Below, piece by piece: positions 45,149-57,735 of a stretch of 64,000 bases of DNA (positions within the stretch are counted from its first letter, which is position 1; every line of letters starts with the position of its first letter). The DNA comes from Elmis aenea (taxonomy: Eukaryota > Arthropoda > Insecta > Coleoptera > Elmidae), in the NCBI GenBank assembly GCA_947652605.1, contig OX393581.1, forward strand, positions 6,080,640 through 6,144,639. The letters run 5' to 3'. Below the pieces are notes generated by a model. That model was given only the letters and a program-made list of their open reading frames with translations, did not search any database and was not told the DNA's origin. Made by a program: the position numbers and the translations under genes.

Positions 45149-46198
45149 CTCTTTTTTTTACCAAGGAAAAATAAAAAATTACAAACTGCTAAAAATGAAA
45201 CCCGAGTATTAATGCATTAAAATTCTGGACAAAAACAGATAAACCATTTTTAACAATACCTATTCATATTTATTCTCCTTATCTATTTAATAATTTTTCT
45301 TGCAAAAATACGTAGCCATCACTCACATTTTCCATTCATGCCACACATTATGTTTGTGTATGTATTTAGAAGTTACAAATTTGTACAAACATTGCCAGTA
45401 ATTTCTTAAACCAACACTTAATAATTCATCTGTATATTTTAATAAAATACACAAACAGTGTAACATGTTTGCAAATATTGGAAAAATGTTGTCAGAACTA
45501 CAGTTATTTGTCCTCTAAATTATTAACATCCAACTTTTAGATACACGTTCCTCGTTATTAAACATTAGTTAAACAAACATTAAATTAACATTTTTAATGC
45601 GACTCGTTTACACAAGGTTTTCAATGCAATGTCGTAAATTGAAAATGTATATGTTAGCAAGAACATAAATTATATTTGTAAATAAGTGCATTAAGTGATT
45701 CAAAACGGATAACTGTGCAAACTGCATTTATGTCAGATATAAAATAGTTACAAGGGAATTTTTTTGAAAAGTTGAATAATTAATTTTCCGTCCTTTTTTA
45801 TGAGCAACAGCCTAGATATTTTTAGTTATACCGCAAGGCCTTATGCGTGACTTTATGAACAGCTTAAAACCTATTTTAAATGCAAAAAAAAGTTTTAAAC
45901 AAATGCAAAAAGCAGAATATTAATGTACATGGAGTGTTTATGTATGTTGTCATATACACATAACCTTTTGATTAACTAATCATCTCCATCCAGAAGCCAA
46001 GACGATGTTTTTTATGTTTAAAATACTAGGGAGAATTGTTTATTGGCTATACTTGGCAATGTCTTTTATGATCTGAGGACCAAAAAAATCTTCAAAGACT
46101 AGAAGCCTGTTGAGTTTCCATGGCGCAAAAAGATTCGCTTGCAAAACTTTGCCGCAAAAGTTCTCATCTCCATTTTTTTGAAATAAGGATGGTATAAT
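45149..46198. other. AT-rich sequence, nothing recognised
   Basis: No exon, RNA gene or element ends. The minus frame at 46040-46225 has no motif. Confidence 0.45.
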
Positions 46199-47375
46199 TT
46201 CATTGAATCGAAAAGAGCTTAACAAAAAACAAGGAAATACATTTATGTGTTATAGACTTGAAAAAGCCTTCGATAAAATCAAAGAAAGACGTATGGAGGG
46301 GCCTAAGAAGAAAGGGAATGGAAATAGAAACAATGAACATAATACAAACGATGTACGAAAAACGTTAAATATTGTAAGAACCCAAAATGAAAAATCGGAA
46401 GAGTTTGAAACAAAAGAGGGCTTAAAACAAGGATGCGTGCTCAGTCCATTATTATTTTCAGTGGTTATAGATGAGGTAATAAAGGAAGTAAAACAAAAAA
46501 TGAGACCGTTTCACCTAGCCAACTGGAAAATGGAAAAAATAAACATAACTGAGCTAATGTTCGCAGACGACATGGTCTTAGTCAAGGAAACAGAAAAAAA
46601 TCTACAACATCATCTAGAATCTCTAAACCAGGAATTGGAACAAAACAATATGAAAATAAATACGGAAAAACTAAAACTATGATCGTTACAACAGAGAACA
46701 AAGGACATAACATCACTTTAAATGGGCCTAGATTGGCACAGGTAGAGAGCTTTAAATATTGAGGAAGTGATCATAGAGAAAAATGGAGGAATAGACAAGA
46801 AAATAAGCGAAAGGACAAGAAATGTGGAAGGAATATTTAACAGTTCAAGAACAACATTTTTTGGAAATAGAGAAGTCCCAAAACGAACAAAAGTGGAAGA
46901 ATTAAAAAAGTAACTTCGGCACTTTTATACGGAAGTGAAACGTGGACACTCACAAACGAATATAGTAGCCGAGTGAATGCAGCTAAAATGGGATTTCCAA
47001 GAAAAATCCAAGGAAAAACCAAAAATAATAGAATCAGAAATGAACAACATAGAGAACAATAATTACAGATAAATCAGTTGAAACAAAAATACAAGAAAGA
47101 CAGCTGGTTTGGGTAACATTTATAGAATGAAAGAAAGGTTAACCAGAAAAGCCTATGAAGCAAGATCACAGGGAAAAACAAACGAGGTAGACCGAGAAAA
47201 CCCTGGCAAGACGAACTACAGAAAACAGCAACGGATACGAAAATCAAATGGAATGACAAAAAATGCTAGCACAAGACAGAAAAATATGAAAAAAAGCAGC
47301 ACATCGCAACTCAACAGACCTACACCTAACAGTAGAAGGACTCACGACTAAATGGTAATAAATAAAAAATTTCAT
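46199..47375 (+). pseudogene. Endonuclease/RT-type LINE, RT core to 3' end
   Basis: The 159-codon frame at 46203-46682 contains CYRLEKAFDKI (RT block with the first aspartate replaced), EGLKQGCVLSPLLF and FADDMVLV. After breaks the sequence continues with ALLYGSETWTLTNEYSSRVN, RKAYEARSQGKTNEVDR and the 3' end CCTAACAGTAGAAGGACTCA. It is 5' truncated, lacks the endonuclease and has several frameshifts. The inverted relative at 48628-50892 allows the two to be aligned. Confidence 0.9.
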
Positions 47376-47494
47376 GGATACTTGCAGGAAGGAATATTGG
47401 TGACAGAAAAATATGTATGTTCTTCAATAACAAAACTAGGAACAAAATTCTGTATACAGGACGCATTAACTTTCCAAAGAAGTGCCGTAATTGC

Positions 47495-47675
47495 AGGATA
47501 ACAACCCTGCCCACAAGTCACTTTTTGCCCCGCAAATATCCATGAAAACTACTTCAACATCATCTGCCATATTCTCCAGACCTGACTTGACCTGATCATC
47601 CACCATATTCTCCCGATTAGGCCCCTTCAGACTTTAGTCAATTTTTAAGGCTCAAGAAAGCCTTAAAATAACGAA
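47495..47675 (+). pseudogene. Mariner transposase fragment (PPYSPD motif)
   Basis: The frame from 47600 reads PPYSPD, stop, APSDF and then LRLKKALK, the mariner segment with the third catalytic aspartate and the following FxxLKKxLK stretch. Just upstream YSPDLT occurs in another phase, suggesting a small duplication or a second fragment. No terminal repeats were found. Confidence 0.5.
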
Positions 47676-48627
47676 TCTTTCGTTTTGTTAGGGACGCTCT
47701 GTGTAATATTTGATTTAAAAATCATTTATTTAAATAAACAAAATTACCAAATACTGCGCATAATATTACATTGTTGCAAAATGATGTAATTCGCAATGAT
47801 ATTTCCAAGAAATGCATTTTTGCAGAGACCTGTATGGGCACCTATAGTTTTTTTGCCATTATATCCGGCAATTAACCCAATTAAGACATGCTAATATTTT
47901 TATGTCTTCCTGTGTAGGCGACTGCAGTTTCTTGATTAAATATTAATGTAATTTCGCTTTAATCTACCAAAAACTGACAACACAACTGTCGGGATTTTTA
48001 GAACTGTTTCTATGGGTAATGATTTTGATATAAAGAGCGTTATTTTTTTTTTAACTGTGTGCACGCGTGTGTGTAGTCACTTCTGTTCCGCTTAAAGATT
48101 TACGCCAGCTGTTTTAATTATGTTATTAACAATTTTTATTTAATTCCAACATAACGTTACTAAAAGCGCGCAATCACGTCATCTGCTAAGTACTCACTTT
48201 TACTGTATTTAACAAGACAACCTCCGGTAAAGGTTTCATTTTGATACACGGTTATGGTTGTCTATTAACATGCAATTAATTGAGGAGATAAATGACCCCG
48301 AGTACTTTTACACGTGAAAAGTGCAGTGTTATTTTCTATCGGGCTTCATTAACGGATAAACCTGATCGTTGCTGCGCATATTTCATTGAATTTAGCCATA
48401 AAACGCGGCAAGAAATCGAAAGTTTATGCGAATGCTTCATATCTTATGTAATTTTTATTACAACAGTGAGTTTTATTTTGATTAACAGGGCGGAAAAGAA
48501 TCAAATTTTAAATTAAATTAAAGCAGTGAACACTGCAGATTATGTATAATTCTTTTGCTTAGTGCAAATATATTTTACAGCTAATAAATAATGACATTAA
48601 AATTGAAAACAAAGTCTTATTTTGATT
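47676..48627. other. Sequence with nothing recognised
   Basis: AT-rich, with one open frame (48292-48516, plus) that has no motif. Ends at the start of the inverted LINE copy. Confidence 0.45.
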
Positions 48628-49050
48628 TATTTAGTCATGAGTCCTTCTACTGTTAGGTGCAAGACTGTTGAGTTGTGTTGTGCTGACTTTTTTCCATGTT
48701 TTTCTGTCTTGTGCTAGCCTTTTTATGTCTTTCCATTTGATGTTTGTGTTTGTTGCTGCTTCTTTTACTTCGTCTTGCTAGGTTTTTCTCGGTCTACCTC
48801 CCTGTAGCCTTGCTTCTTAGGCTTTTCTGGTTAACCTTTCTTCTTTCATCCTATAAATGTGACCCAACCATCCCAGGTGTCTTTCTTGTATTTTTGTTTC
48901 AAATGATTTTATCTTTAATTGTTCTCTATATGTTTCATTTTTGATTCTATCATATTTGGTTTTTCCATGAATTTTTCTTAGAAATCCCACTTCTGCTGCA
49001 TTAACTCGGCTACTGTTTTTATTTGTGAGTGTCCACGTTTCACTTCCGTT

Positions 49051-50431
49051 CCCACAAACATTTTTTTTTCAAATTTTTAAATAAAACGTTTTTTATTATT
49101 AGAAATATGTCCAAACTACAAATTATGCAAGTTTTTCAAAAATATTTTCAAAAAGAAGTGAAAAAATGCACGTACTCATATGAGTACAACGGGAACATAG
49201 CGGAGGCAAAGAAAATAAAAATTATATTATTTTTTACTAATTTATTGTAATAATTTACAATCGAAAACTGGTATTCACTATGAAACTTTATGAAACATTC
49301 TCTTTCCAAACAGTGTGACATGGCGTTTGATACAAATGCACCTTGCTCGTTGATGACATATGCTACAGCGCAACTGTTTATCAATTATTTCTTAGGAAAA
49401 TGTCTTCCTTGATCCTGTATAATACTTTTTGGGACCGTATGTGAATGCCCGGAAAGTTGAGCTTTCTCAAAGACTCTTAAGTGATGTCTTAATACACTTC
49501 GTATGAAATTCAGTAAATCAGTATTTCTACCTGCTAATGAATTTATCCTTCAGGCGTTCACTGTTGTAATATTCAGCATATGGGTCCAGAGAATCTACCA
49601 CCTTTTTTACCTTGGATGGACACTTGATAATTATTTACAGATTTGTCTAGCAAGTCTACATCCCCCATAGCTGTATTATAATTGGCAAAGAGACAAGGTT
49701 GGGGCACATACATTTTTTTCTTTTTGCTACTTAGACCAACGTTTCACTTTGGAAAGAGGATGTATACTATCATAATTTGTCATTGTCCATTGTCCTTCCA
49801 CTTTACCAGAAGCAATAAATGTTCTTTGTCATATTTATATTGGAAACAACCGCGAATTTCTTTTTTCATTTGTTGCTGATCAAAAAAAGGATTTTTTTTT
49901 GTGCGATTAACTATAAGAGTTTTCATCAAACCATGACTTGTAAACAAGTTGTTGACAAATATTATATGGTCTGCCGGTTTTATCAATACTTTTAGTTAGT
50001 CCAATACAACTTTAGATCCTAAGGGCAAATTTAGCCCTAACAACGTAATGCCCCAGTGTACTCATATGAGTACACCAGTAAGTAACTATGAAAAAAAATC
50101 ACACTATGTATTTTGTTTAATATTTGCATGAATAACTGTAAAACATACATACCTGAGTAACAAATTTCAGCAGAAAAATTAATTTATATTTTAAAACAAA
50201 GATAAAAATTAATAACAAAGTACACAGTGACAATAGCACAGTTGTAGAACAAAGTAAAGTGACGTTTTTTCCTATGTAGAAGCAACATTTAGGTTTAAAA
50301 TTTTAATCTACTATTCCCTATTCTGTGTACTTTTAAGTGGTACTAAACATTCCCACCTATATGTAACTAATGGAACTTTAAAAAAATATTTTATGAACCG
50401 TACTCAAATGAGTACACTGGGAACAAATGGG
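49051..50431 (-). mobile_element. piggyBac-like element inserted in the LINE
   Basis: The right boundary is GGG-TTAA (TTAA at 50432-50435), the piggyBac target. The inverted end reads CCCATTTGTTCCCAGTG. The left boundary starts CCCACAAACATTTT, where the expected TTAA has decayed to TT. Internal palindromes GTACTCATATGAGTAC occur at 49172-49187 and 50058-50073, with a near copy at 50400-50415. The transposase remnant is on the minus strand. Length is about 1.4 kb, against 2.3 kb or more for complete elements. Confidence 0.82.
49240..50040 (-). pseudogene. piggyBac transposase, C-terminal half
   Basis: Read on the minus strand: LGLNLPLGSKVVLD, HIIFVNNLFTSHGLMKTLIV (the D of the usual DNFFTS replaced by N), KEIRGCFQYKY, LLLLVKWKDNGQ and SIHPLSKVKRWSK. 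These are followed by VPQPCLFANYNTAMGDVDLL, a diagnostic piggyBac motif with the third catalytic aspartate. The C-terminal cysteine-rich finger survives as CLERECFIKFHSEYQF. Stops and shifts separate the blocks. The N-terminal half and first aspartate are missing. Confidence 0.88.
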
Positions 50432-50892
50432 TTAAAGTGCCGAAGTTACTAACTTTTTGACCACTTCCACTTTTGTTCGTTTTGGGATTTCTCTATTTCC
50501 AAAAAATGTTGTTCTTAAACTGTTAAATATTCTTCCCACATTTCCTGTCCTTTTGCTTATTTCTTTGTCCATTCCTCCATTTTTCTCTGTGATCACTCTT
50601 TAATATTTAAAGCTTTCCACCTGTCCCAACTTAGGACCATTTAAAATGATGTTATGCCCTTTGTCCTCTGTTGTAACGATAATAGTTTTAGTTTTTTCTG
50701 TATTTAATTTCATGTTGATTTTTTCCAATTCCTGGTTTAGAGTTTCTAGATTATGTTGCAGATTCTTTTCTGTTTCCGCGACTAAGACCATGTCGTCTGC
50801 GAAAATTAGCTCAGTTATGTTTATTTTTTCCATTTTTTGAGTTGCCTAGGTGAAACGGTCTCATTTTTTGTTTTACTTCTTTAATTACTTAT

Positions 50893-51649
50893 ACAATATT
50901 AAAAAAAGTTTAATTATCTTCTCACATCAGTTTTTAAAAACAATTTCTTGTATAGATTCTGGACCAGTTACGAGAATCCGTATCTTGGTCAGTAGCAATC
51001 TTATTTATTTATTTAATTTATGTAACGTACAAGAATACCATTACGAAGAGGCAAAAGTCGGGCATTTTGCAAGAGATTCTTTACTAAATAAAAATAGATG
51101 ATTTTTAATTGATCGTCATTATATTATATAAATGAATCACCCAAATATTTCAAGCGTTTATCAAATTTGCTCTTACATGTGAAACTAAACCAGTAACTTT
51201 TAAAATTGTTGTATAAGAAATAGGAGCACATTAAAACTACATAGTAAAAAACGTTCAAGATTTATTATATTTTGAATAACTACATCAAATATTAATGTTG
51301 TTTTTGGGGATAGGCATTAAATAGTATTCTGTGTGATAATCAGTTAAGTCATATTATTTTAAGCTGTGAGAAATGTTTAGGATTTGCTTTAAAAAATGAC
51401 TGATAACAATATGGTCTGCACGTATTCAAATATTAATCACAAATAAGTGTACCTTTTTTGAGAATAAATTTTCAGTCTTAGGTAATTTTGGGAATGGCAC
51501 ACATAAAATTATCGTATTATTAATTTAAAATTGATAAACACATATTTTAAGTTATTTTTGAGGGGAAAAAATTGAAGAAAATCTTCACAAATTTTGTCAT
51601 TATTTGCAGATAGGATTAATCTTGTTTAATATATATTTTGAGAGGCAAA
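50893..51649. other. AT-rich sequence, nothing recognised
   Basis: No gene or repeat border was identified. Confidence 0.45.
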
Positions 51650-51900
51650 GAACTACCTAAGAATGCGTATATTAGTAGCGCTTATAAAGAATAAGGGTTA
51701 CAGGAAAGACGGCTCAAACTATAGGGGAGTTAATGTAACAAATTCGTTGAGTAGATTCTAAAAAATAGAATAGAAAATTGTTGGACAGACTCTGAAGAGC
51801 AAAATTGATTCAGAGCTGGTCACGAAAGGATTTAGGCAGCGCTGCTGTATCACACCTACATTGTTTAAATTCTATTTAGAAGGAGTTCTAGAAAATTGAA
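51650..51900 (+). pseudogene. Non-LTR RT fragment
   Basis: LIKNKGYRKDGSNYRGVNVT is the RT entry motif (KKGDxxxxxNYRGI). Farther on TKGFRQRCCITPTLF corresponds to the GVRQGCxLSPxLF block. The part between, including the first catalytic aspartate, has been deleted. Stops occur in frame. Confidence 0.75.
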
Positions 51901-52924
51901 AGAAAAAGTGCAAACCTATGGATATATCCAACGGAGAAAGATATATGGCTTGCATTTTACTCATGACTCATGGGCTGTTTAAAACGGCAATTGGTGTAAC
52001 TATTCGCATCTACTTTTATGTAATAATATTGTTAAATTTTCAAAGCAAAACAATTAATTTTTTAATTAAATTTAATGTGTGCTCTACAACTTTGAAGCAG
52101 GCTATTTTAAAATTTTGTTATTTAATCGCCTAACATTTCTACAACTCTCATAATTTGATTCGACAACAAATAAATTTTCAAACGCAAGTATTCGAGATTT
52201 ATCTGTGTAAAAAATACCCTACGCATACAAAACAATTTGGTGAAGTGTAAAAATCGTATGAATAAAAACAAACAACGATCAAAAATTTAAATACGTCATT
52301 AATCAATCGCTAGTAACTCATTTATTTTTCCAAGGTCCCCTATACTTCATTTAAAACAAATTTTAAAAAAAACTAGAATAGGTAGTGAGTCACCCAGACA
52401 AAACTACGAATTTTTTCAACTAATAATATTCAAATATATTCAAATTCTGACCCCAGCCCATGTTTACAAATTAGCAATAAGAACAAACACGTTTAGAGCC
52501 AAAACATTGCTTATCGCCGGCCAGTCTTTCGTTTTAAATAAATGATTCCCGGAAAATAAAACAAAACCAACTAACATTATTGACGAGGCAACGTCAAACA
52601 TCTAGGCTTGGTTAAGTGAACGTTTAACCACATAATAACTTCCTATTAAAAATTACTCGAGAAATTACTTGAAGCTATGACTAGAACACGATAAACATTA
52701 ATATTTACAGTATAATTACGCAAATTAAAGGTTGCACTTAAAAATGTCGAGCTTAGTGTATCAGCGCGGCCGATCGGACGGATTTTAAACAGACACACCG
52801 TTAACATTGGACGGATGATTGAAGCTGCCGATGTTGTACGGGGGTCATATTGACAATAAAAACACGTTTAACAAGTACCTTGCTGAAGCTATGCTCTTAT
52901 TACGGGTAAAACACTTCAAAAATT
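51901..52924. other. Sequence with nothing recognised
   Basis: AT-rich up to 52500, slightly GC-richer at 52750-52850, with no motif, RNA gene or element end. Confidence 0.45.
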
Positions 52925-53440
52925 ACCGGAAAAAGGGACACTTCTTCTAACGCTGCATAATGCAATTATGAGAACAAGCTATTATTATTTATTATATTAC
53001 CCATCCCAATGGAAAGTAGAACATATAACGCTGATATTGAAACCTGGTAAAAAGCCAGAAGATGTAAGGTCATGTCAACCTATTAGCCTTCTGTCGATCA
53101 CCTCAAAGGTATCTGAAAACTGCTTCTTTCAAAGCTTACACCCATATTAAACGAAAATAAATTGATCCCAACACACCAAATCGTTCAGGCAAAACATTCC
53201 ACTATACAGCAAGTGTATCGAATAGTCAACAAAATTAATGATGATTTTGAGAACAAGTGATATTGCTCTGCAGTATTTATCGATATTAGTCGGGCTTCTG
53301 ACAAGGTATGACATAAGGGCTTAATGTATAAACTTAAATGTACACTTCCAAATAACTTCTACACGATTCTCAAAGATTATCAGTGATCAGATATAACAAG
53401 TGCATTGAAAATTATCGATATTTTTTTGTAAATATGCCCG
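52925..53440 (+). pseudogene. Jockey-type LINE RT fragment
   Basis: WKVEHITLILKPGKKPEDVR and QPISLLSITSKVSE match the jockey RT entry blocks. After a frameshift come IPTHQ, KHSTIQQVYRIVNKI and AVFIDISRASDKV, which holds the first catalytic aspartate, then GLMYKLKCTLPNNFYTILKD. The copy stops before the FADD box. It has several stops and shifts. Confidence 0.88.
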
Positions 53441-53989
53441 AATGCAAGTTGAGCTGAAAAAAAACACGAGTGCACGTACTGCACGAGTGACTTTTTCTAA
53501 TTCAACTTGTATGAGTGAAGATTTGTCAAAAATTATAGATTATTTGCAATGCACGAGTTATAGTTTGTCAAAAAATTTCATGCACCTAACCTACTTGTCA
53601 AATTAAATGTACGTTATGTCAAATTTTACAAGTACTGTCAGAGTGGTGCGTCAAGGGTGTGGTTTAATCTATAGTAAAGTAACGCTACTGGTCGCCGAAA
53701 TTCGTCAAAAAATATTTAACAAAATCATGTTTTGTACAAATAAAACAGAACATAAAAAATAATTAATAAAAAACATAAAATAACGAACGTCTTAACTAAA
53801 GAACATTTTAAAAATGATTTCCACCTTCGCGAATACAAGCACGTATTCGACAAATAAAAGAACATCGCAATATTTTCAATAAATCTCAGAGTTATATTTT
53901 AATAATATCGAGTTTTTCTCAAAATCGATGGTTCCTATCAAAAAACTAAGTTACTAAAAATGTACATTTTAGACCTGCCTATCCGACTG
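53441..53989. other. Repetitive-looking AT-rich sequence
   Basis: GCACGAGT occurs several times between 53465 and 53575, and TTTGTCAAA-like strings recur. No termini could be defined. Confidence 0.4.
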
Positions 53990-54317
53990 TTACAATAAAA
54001 AATTAAATTTACGATCGACAAAAAAAACAGCAGGATATTTATCTGCTATTATCGATTGCCCCCCCTATGGGGGGGGATTTCACTCAAACTTATGCTATAA
54101 GAACACGCTTGCTTATTGCAGAATACGTGCCAAATATAAATGTTGTAGGTCAAAGCGTTCTTGATTTATCAATAAAACAAAAAATTTTCATCTCCTCTTA
54201 ATGGGGCTGTAACTCATCAACGATGCAACTTTCTATAAGGCATGATGGGCTAAATCGTCCTATTTTTCAATGTAGATTCACCGGTAGATATATGCTACAT
54301 CGTTCAGAAACACCCTG
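53990..54317 (-). mobile_element. One-ended CAGGGTGTTTCTGAACG element
   Basis: The right end, inverted, reads CAGGGTGTTTCTGAACGATG and is followed by TA (54318-54319). The left boundary is approximate because no matching terminus was found. The interior has the CCCCCCTATGGGGGGG palindrome typical of such elements. Confidence 0.6.
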
Positions 54318-54319
54318 TA

Positions 54320-56603
54320 TATCGGGGTCTTAAAAAAATCTAGCATCTGAGAAAAAAAATTATATAAAAGTGCAAACTGTTGTACTTGGCTTAAGTTATA
54401 TTATAGTCTCAATAAATTTAGTTTATGCCTGGTATTTTCGCTTCATCTGCACGCCACAAACTGCGCCTGCATCGGAATGTGCATCATTGATTGGCGGCGT
54501 GAAGATTGTTGGAACATTAAAAAAATATACAATGCTAAGATTACTATCACTGCATAACTGTGATTGACAGCGTTTATACTGTTAGTAATTTTCTTCGCAG
54601 ATCGTTATCGTACGATTTCTCTAATAAAATTCCAATAAAACAGTTCAGAGGATAATTATTTCACACGGTTGTAGAGAATTTTATAAAATAAAATGTAATA
54701 GTCAGTTGTATTACATGAAAGAATAAAAACAGAACAATAATCGAATAACTCCCACCGTACTCAAGCGAGTATAGGTAATTTTTAAACTCCTCAATTCAAA
54801 TATTCTTCACTAAAACGTCCTGTTAAATTAAGATAATTTTAAAAAAAGCTTTATTGAAATTTAAATGTTAAATACAGTAGCAAATTTTACACAAATACAA
54901 ATAATAATAAAAAGCTTGACCACACTCGAAAAAGCAACATAATTATTTTTGCTTAGCAAAATATTTAAAAATTACATACAACTACAAACAAACGCAATTT
55001 TTTTCTAATTACACTATGCTCACTTACAGCTAAAAGTACAACTATTGTAAATCTTTCAATAATTCTAAACCAGATGTTGTACTGCTCTAAGTATACAATC
55101 AAAATTTACGGTATCAGACACATTCTGTTATTTTTCTTTAGCATTTCGCGTACAAATATTGTATTTGTACACAATAATTGACGGCACAAAATGTAATTAG
55201 CAAGGAATTTTTAACTACACAAACACTGCATACTAAGTAAGCAATTAAACTTTAATTGTTACTTTTAAATTCCATAGAACTTTTGGCAGATTCGTTAGAA
55301 CACTTTTGGTGCATAAATCAGCAAAGTTTTTGTTTAAATTAATTGAAAGTATTTTAGCTCGTTTAATAAACGCGCTAAAAATATAAAAACATTTCGTAAT
55401 TACGTCCGTTATCGTGTTCTCCAATTTTAAATCAATTTGGCTTATTAATTACGTCGCTATAGGTGGTCTTCCTTATAAGTTACGATAAGCTTCCACAAAT
55501 AACAGTAAAAAAACACCTGTACCAATAAAATGAATATTTAAACAATCAAAAAATGCTAATGTTGTTTTAGTTTGTCTATAAGTAGAATATGGCAGGTAAT
55601 TTGACTAAAATTGTGCCTAACAGTATTTTTGTAGCACGCAATTTTTGGAAATACATCAAAAAACAAATTGGTCTACTTGAATTAGCGATTTTAGAAAAAA
55701 AAACTGCAGGAAAACGTGTAATTTCTTTTTTGTGTTATTGTACAAAGAATACCTAACTAATCAACAGGCCTATTTTAACGTTATTTTGTTGTAGTTGTAA
55801 TTTAGTATTACACTTTTTTCCGAGACTTGACCAATTCAAATTTGCCATTAATCGCAATTCAGACGTATCGAGAATTCACTTAAAAATAGGCGATGAATGA
55901 AATTCTGGAAAAAATTGTTCGAACAATGATTGTTAACTAAAAACACCAAGCTTTATTGAGCTAAATACAAAAACGAATGGATTTTCCAGCTATGTACATA
56001 GATTAAGTTAACGTAATTGAATTCTACAGTTTAACGGTAGCTGTATTTAAATAAGAAACAGTTTTAATACGACAATATTATAGATTAAAGTAGGCTTATA
56101 TCTGGTTAACAAATAATTGTGCCTTTCAACCGGTTGTGCCTACCTGAATCAGTTTAAATTCGTAATTGTGACTACCACGAACAGTTTCGAAGACATTTTA
56201 ATTCGTCCACAAAAGTATCAAATTCAGTTTAACCAAATTAAGGTGTAGATAACTTATGTCTGAGTTTGTCGATATAGATGTACAACTAATTAAGTTGATT
56301 GATTAATTTAGCACAAACGTTTGTCGCAAACATGTTTTTTCATATATCAGATATTTATTTACTGCTTAAAAACGAAAGCTGGTTTTTAAAACTTTTATAC
56401 TCCTATAAAATAACGTTCGATATAAAAACAGGACTTATTTTAATTCGTGGGTGACCTGTGAATCTTGTTTATTATAAGAGATAGACCGTAGGTTTAAAAA
56501 AAAGAACAGCTGTTAGGTATCTGCAATGGTTTTCCTAAAATAAAAAACAAATGGACTTAGTTCCTTTGTTGCAAATTCTTTATTTACATTTTTTTAAACC
56601 CTG
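54320..56603. other. Long AT-rich tract, nothing recognised
   Basis: No coding potential, RNA gene or element border was seen over 2.3 kb. Confidence 0.45.
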
Positions 56604-56984
56604 TACAAGGTGAACCTGAATCAAATGCTTTACGCCTTTACGGGGTATCTTGGTTACCATAAGGTTTAGCAAAAATCTGATATCGGTCTATTGTTTTTTT
56701 TTTTATATATATATAGATAAACACGCCTGTTTTATCCGATTTTGTATATCACTTTCCCTTTTGGCAATACAGATGATCCATTTTATCATTTACTTTTATT
56801 TACTTTACTTCTCTTTACATAAAAATAAAACCCAATGTTAAAGGTTAATTAAATAAATTTTTACCCTTAATGTAATATACATTTTCAAATTTTTTAACGA
56901 CCTTGATTTTTGAGAAATAAAGTGAACTTTTTTTTTTTTTTAAATAAAAACACTAGTAGCCATGACTTTGTATGAAAGAGCATT

Positions 56985-57735
56985 TTTATAGTTTTCCAAG
57001 AATATATAGTTTAGGGAAAAATGTTTTAAATAAAAGTCGTTTGGTACTTAGTTTTCCACCATAAGACAAAATTTAATTTTTTTTTTTGAATAAGAAAAGC
57101 GCAATGAAAAACAATTGAATTGTTTTAAATGGCAAGATACCCCTATATTATACTCATTTGATAGAGACTTTTTTTCTCTTTTCAATGATGCAAAACTTAA
57201 GTACCCTTACTTAAGCAACTTTTTAAGAAAAACGTGAAAATATTTTCTCGGATTATTTTAATTGTTTAGTATTTATTTCTAACAAAAGCATCATAAGAAC
57301 TAAAATTTTTTTAACAAAATCTACAAACATTTGTAAACTGTGAACCGTTTTCAGCTTGGCAATGATAAACTCGGTTTTTAAACCCGTTAATAACATCCCC
57401 AATCATTTCAGATGTCATAGACCTAATCTCTTCTCTAATACGATCTTTTAAATTTTCGATATTCTCGGGCCTCTTAGCATAAACTTTATTTTTAAGGTGG
57501 CCCCATCATTGAAAAGAGAATAAAATCCTTAATCAAATGAGTATAATGTAGGGGTACCTTGTCATTTTAAAAAATTCAATTGTTTTTCATTGCGCTTTGT
57601 TATTTGAAAAAAAAAATTGTCTTATGGTGGAAAACTAGGTACCAAACAACTTTTGTCCAAAACAGTTTTTCCTAAAGTGAATATATACTGAGAGATATAG
57701 CATATTTCATACCTTTTAAACACACTGTATATTTT
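56985..57735 (-). mobile_element. Nested mariner-type remnant with inverted arms
   Basis: Arms near 56985-57150 and 57545-57710 are inverted copies. They share TAGTTTTCCACCATAAGACA, ATTGTTTTTCATTGCGCTT and ACTCATTTGAT...AAATGAGTATAATGTAGGGG in mirror order. Between them lies a transposase C-terminus on the minus strand. The right terminus resembles CAGTGTGTTTAAAAGG next to TA. The left terminus has decayed. Confidence 0.7.
57311..57505 (-). pseudogene. Mariner transposase C-terminus
   Basis: The open stretch of 64 codons reads WGHLKNKVYAKRPENIENLK DRIREEI, then MIGDVINGFKNRVYHCQAEN, and stops at 57311. The WGxLKxxVYxxxPxxIxxLK start is the region right after the third catalytic aspartate in DD41D-type mariners, as in the protein at 11543-11923. 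There is no ATG, so it is a fragment. Confidence 0.85.

Larger units (their letters stand above)
48628..50892 (-). pseudogene. Endonuclease/RT-type LINE copy, split by a piggyBac element
   Basis: On the minus strand 50892-50432 encodes VKQKMRPFHL, INITELIFADDMVLVAETEK and TIIVTTEDKGHNI. 49049-48628 encodes GSETWTLTN, QERHLGWLGHIYRMKEERL and the tail with GTAGAAGGACTCATGACTAA. The two halves align with the uninterrupted copy 46199-47375 and meet at the TTCCGT / TTAAAGTGCCG junction, where the piggyBac-like element entered. 5' truncated and decayed. Confidence 0.9.
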
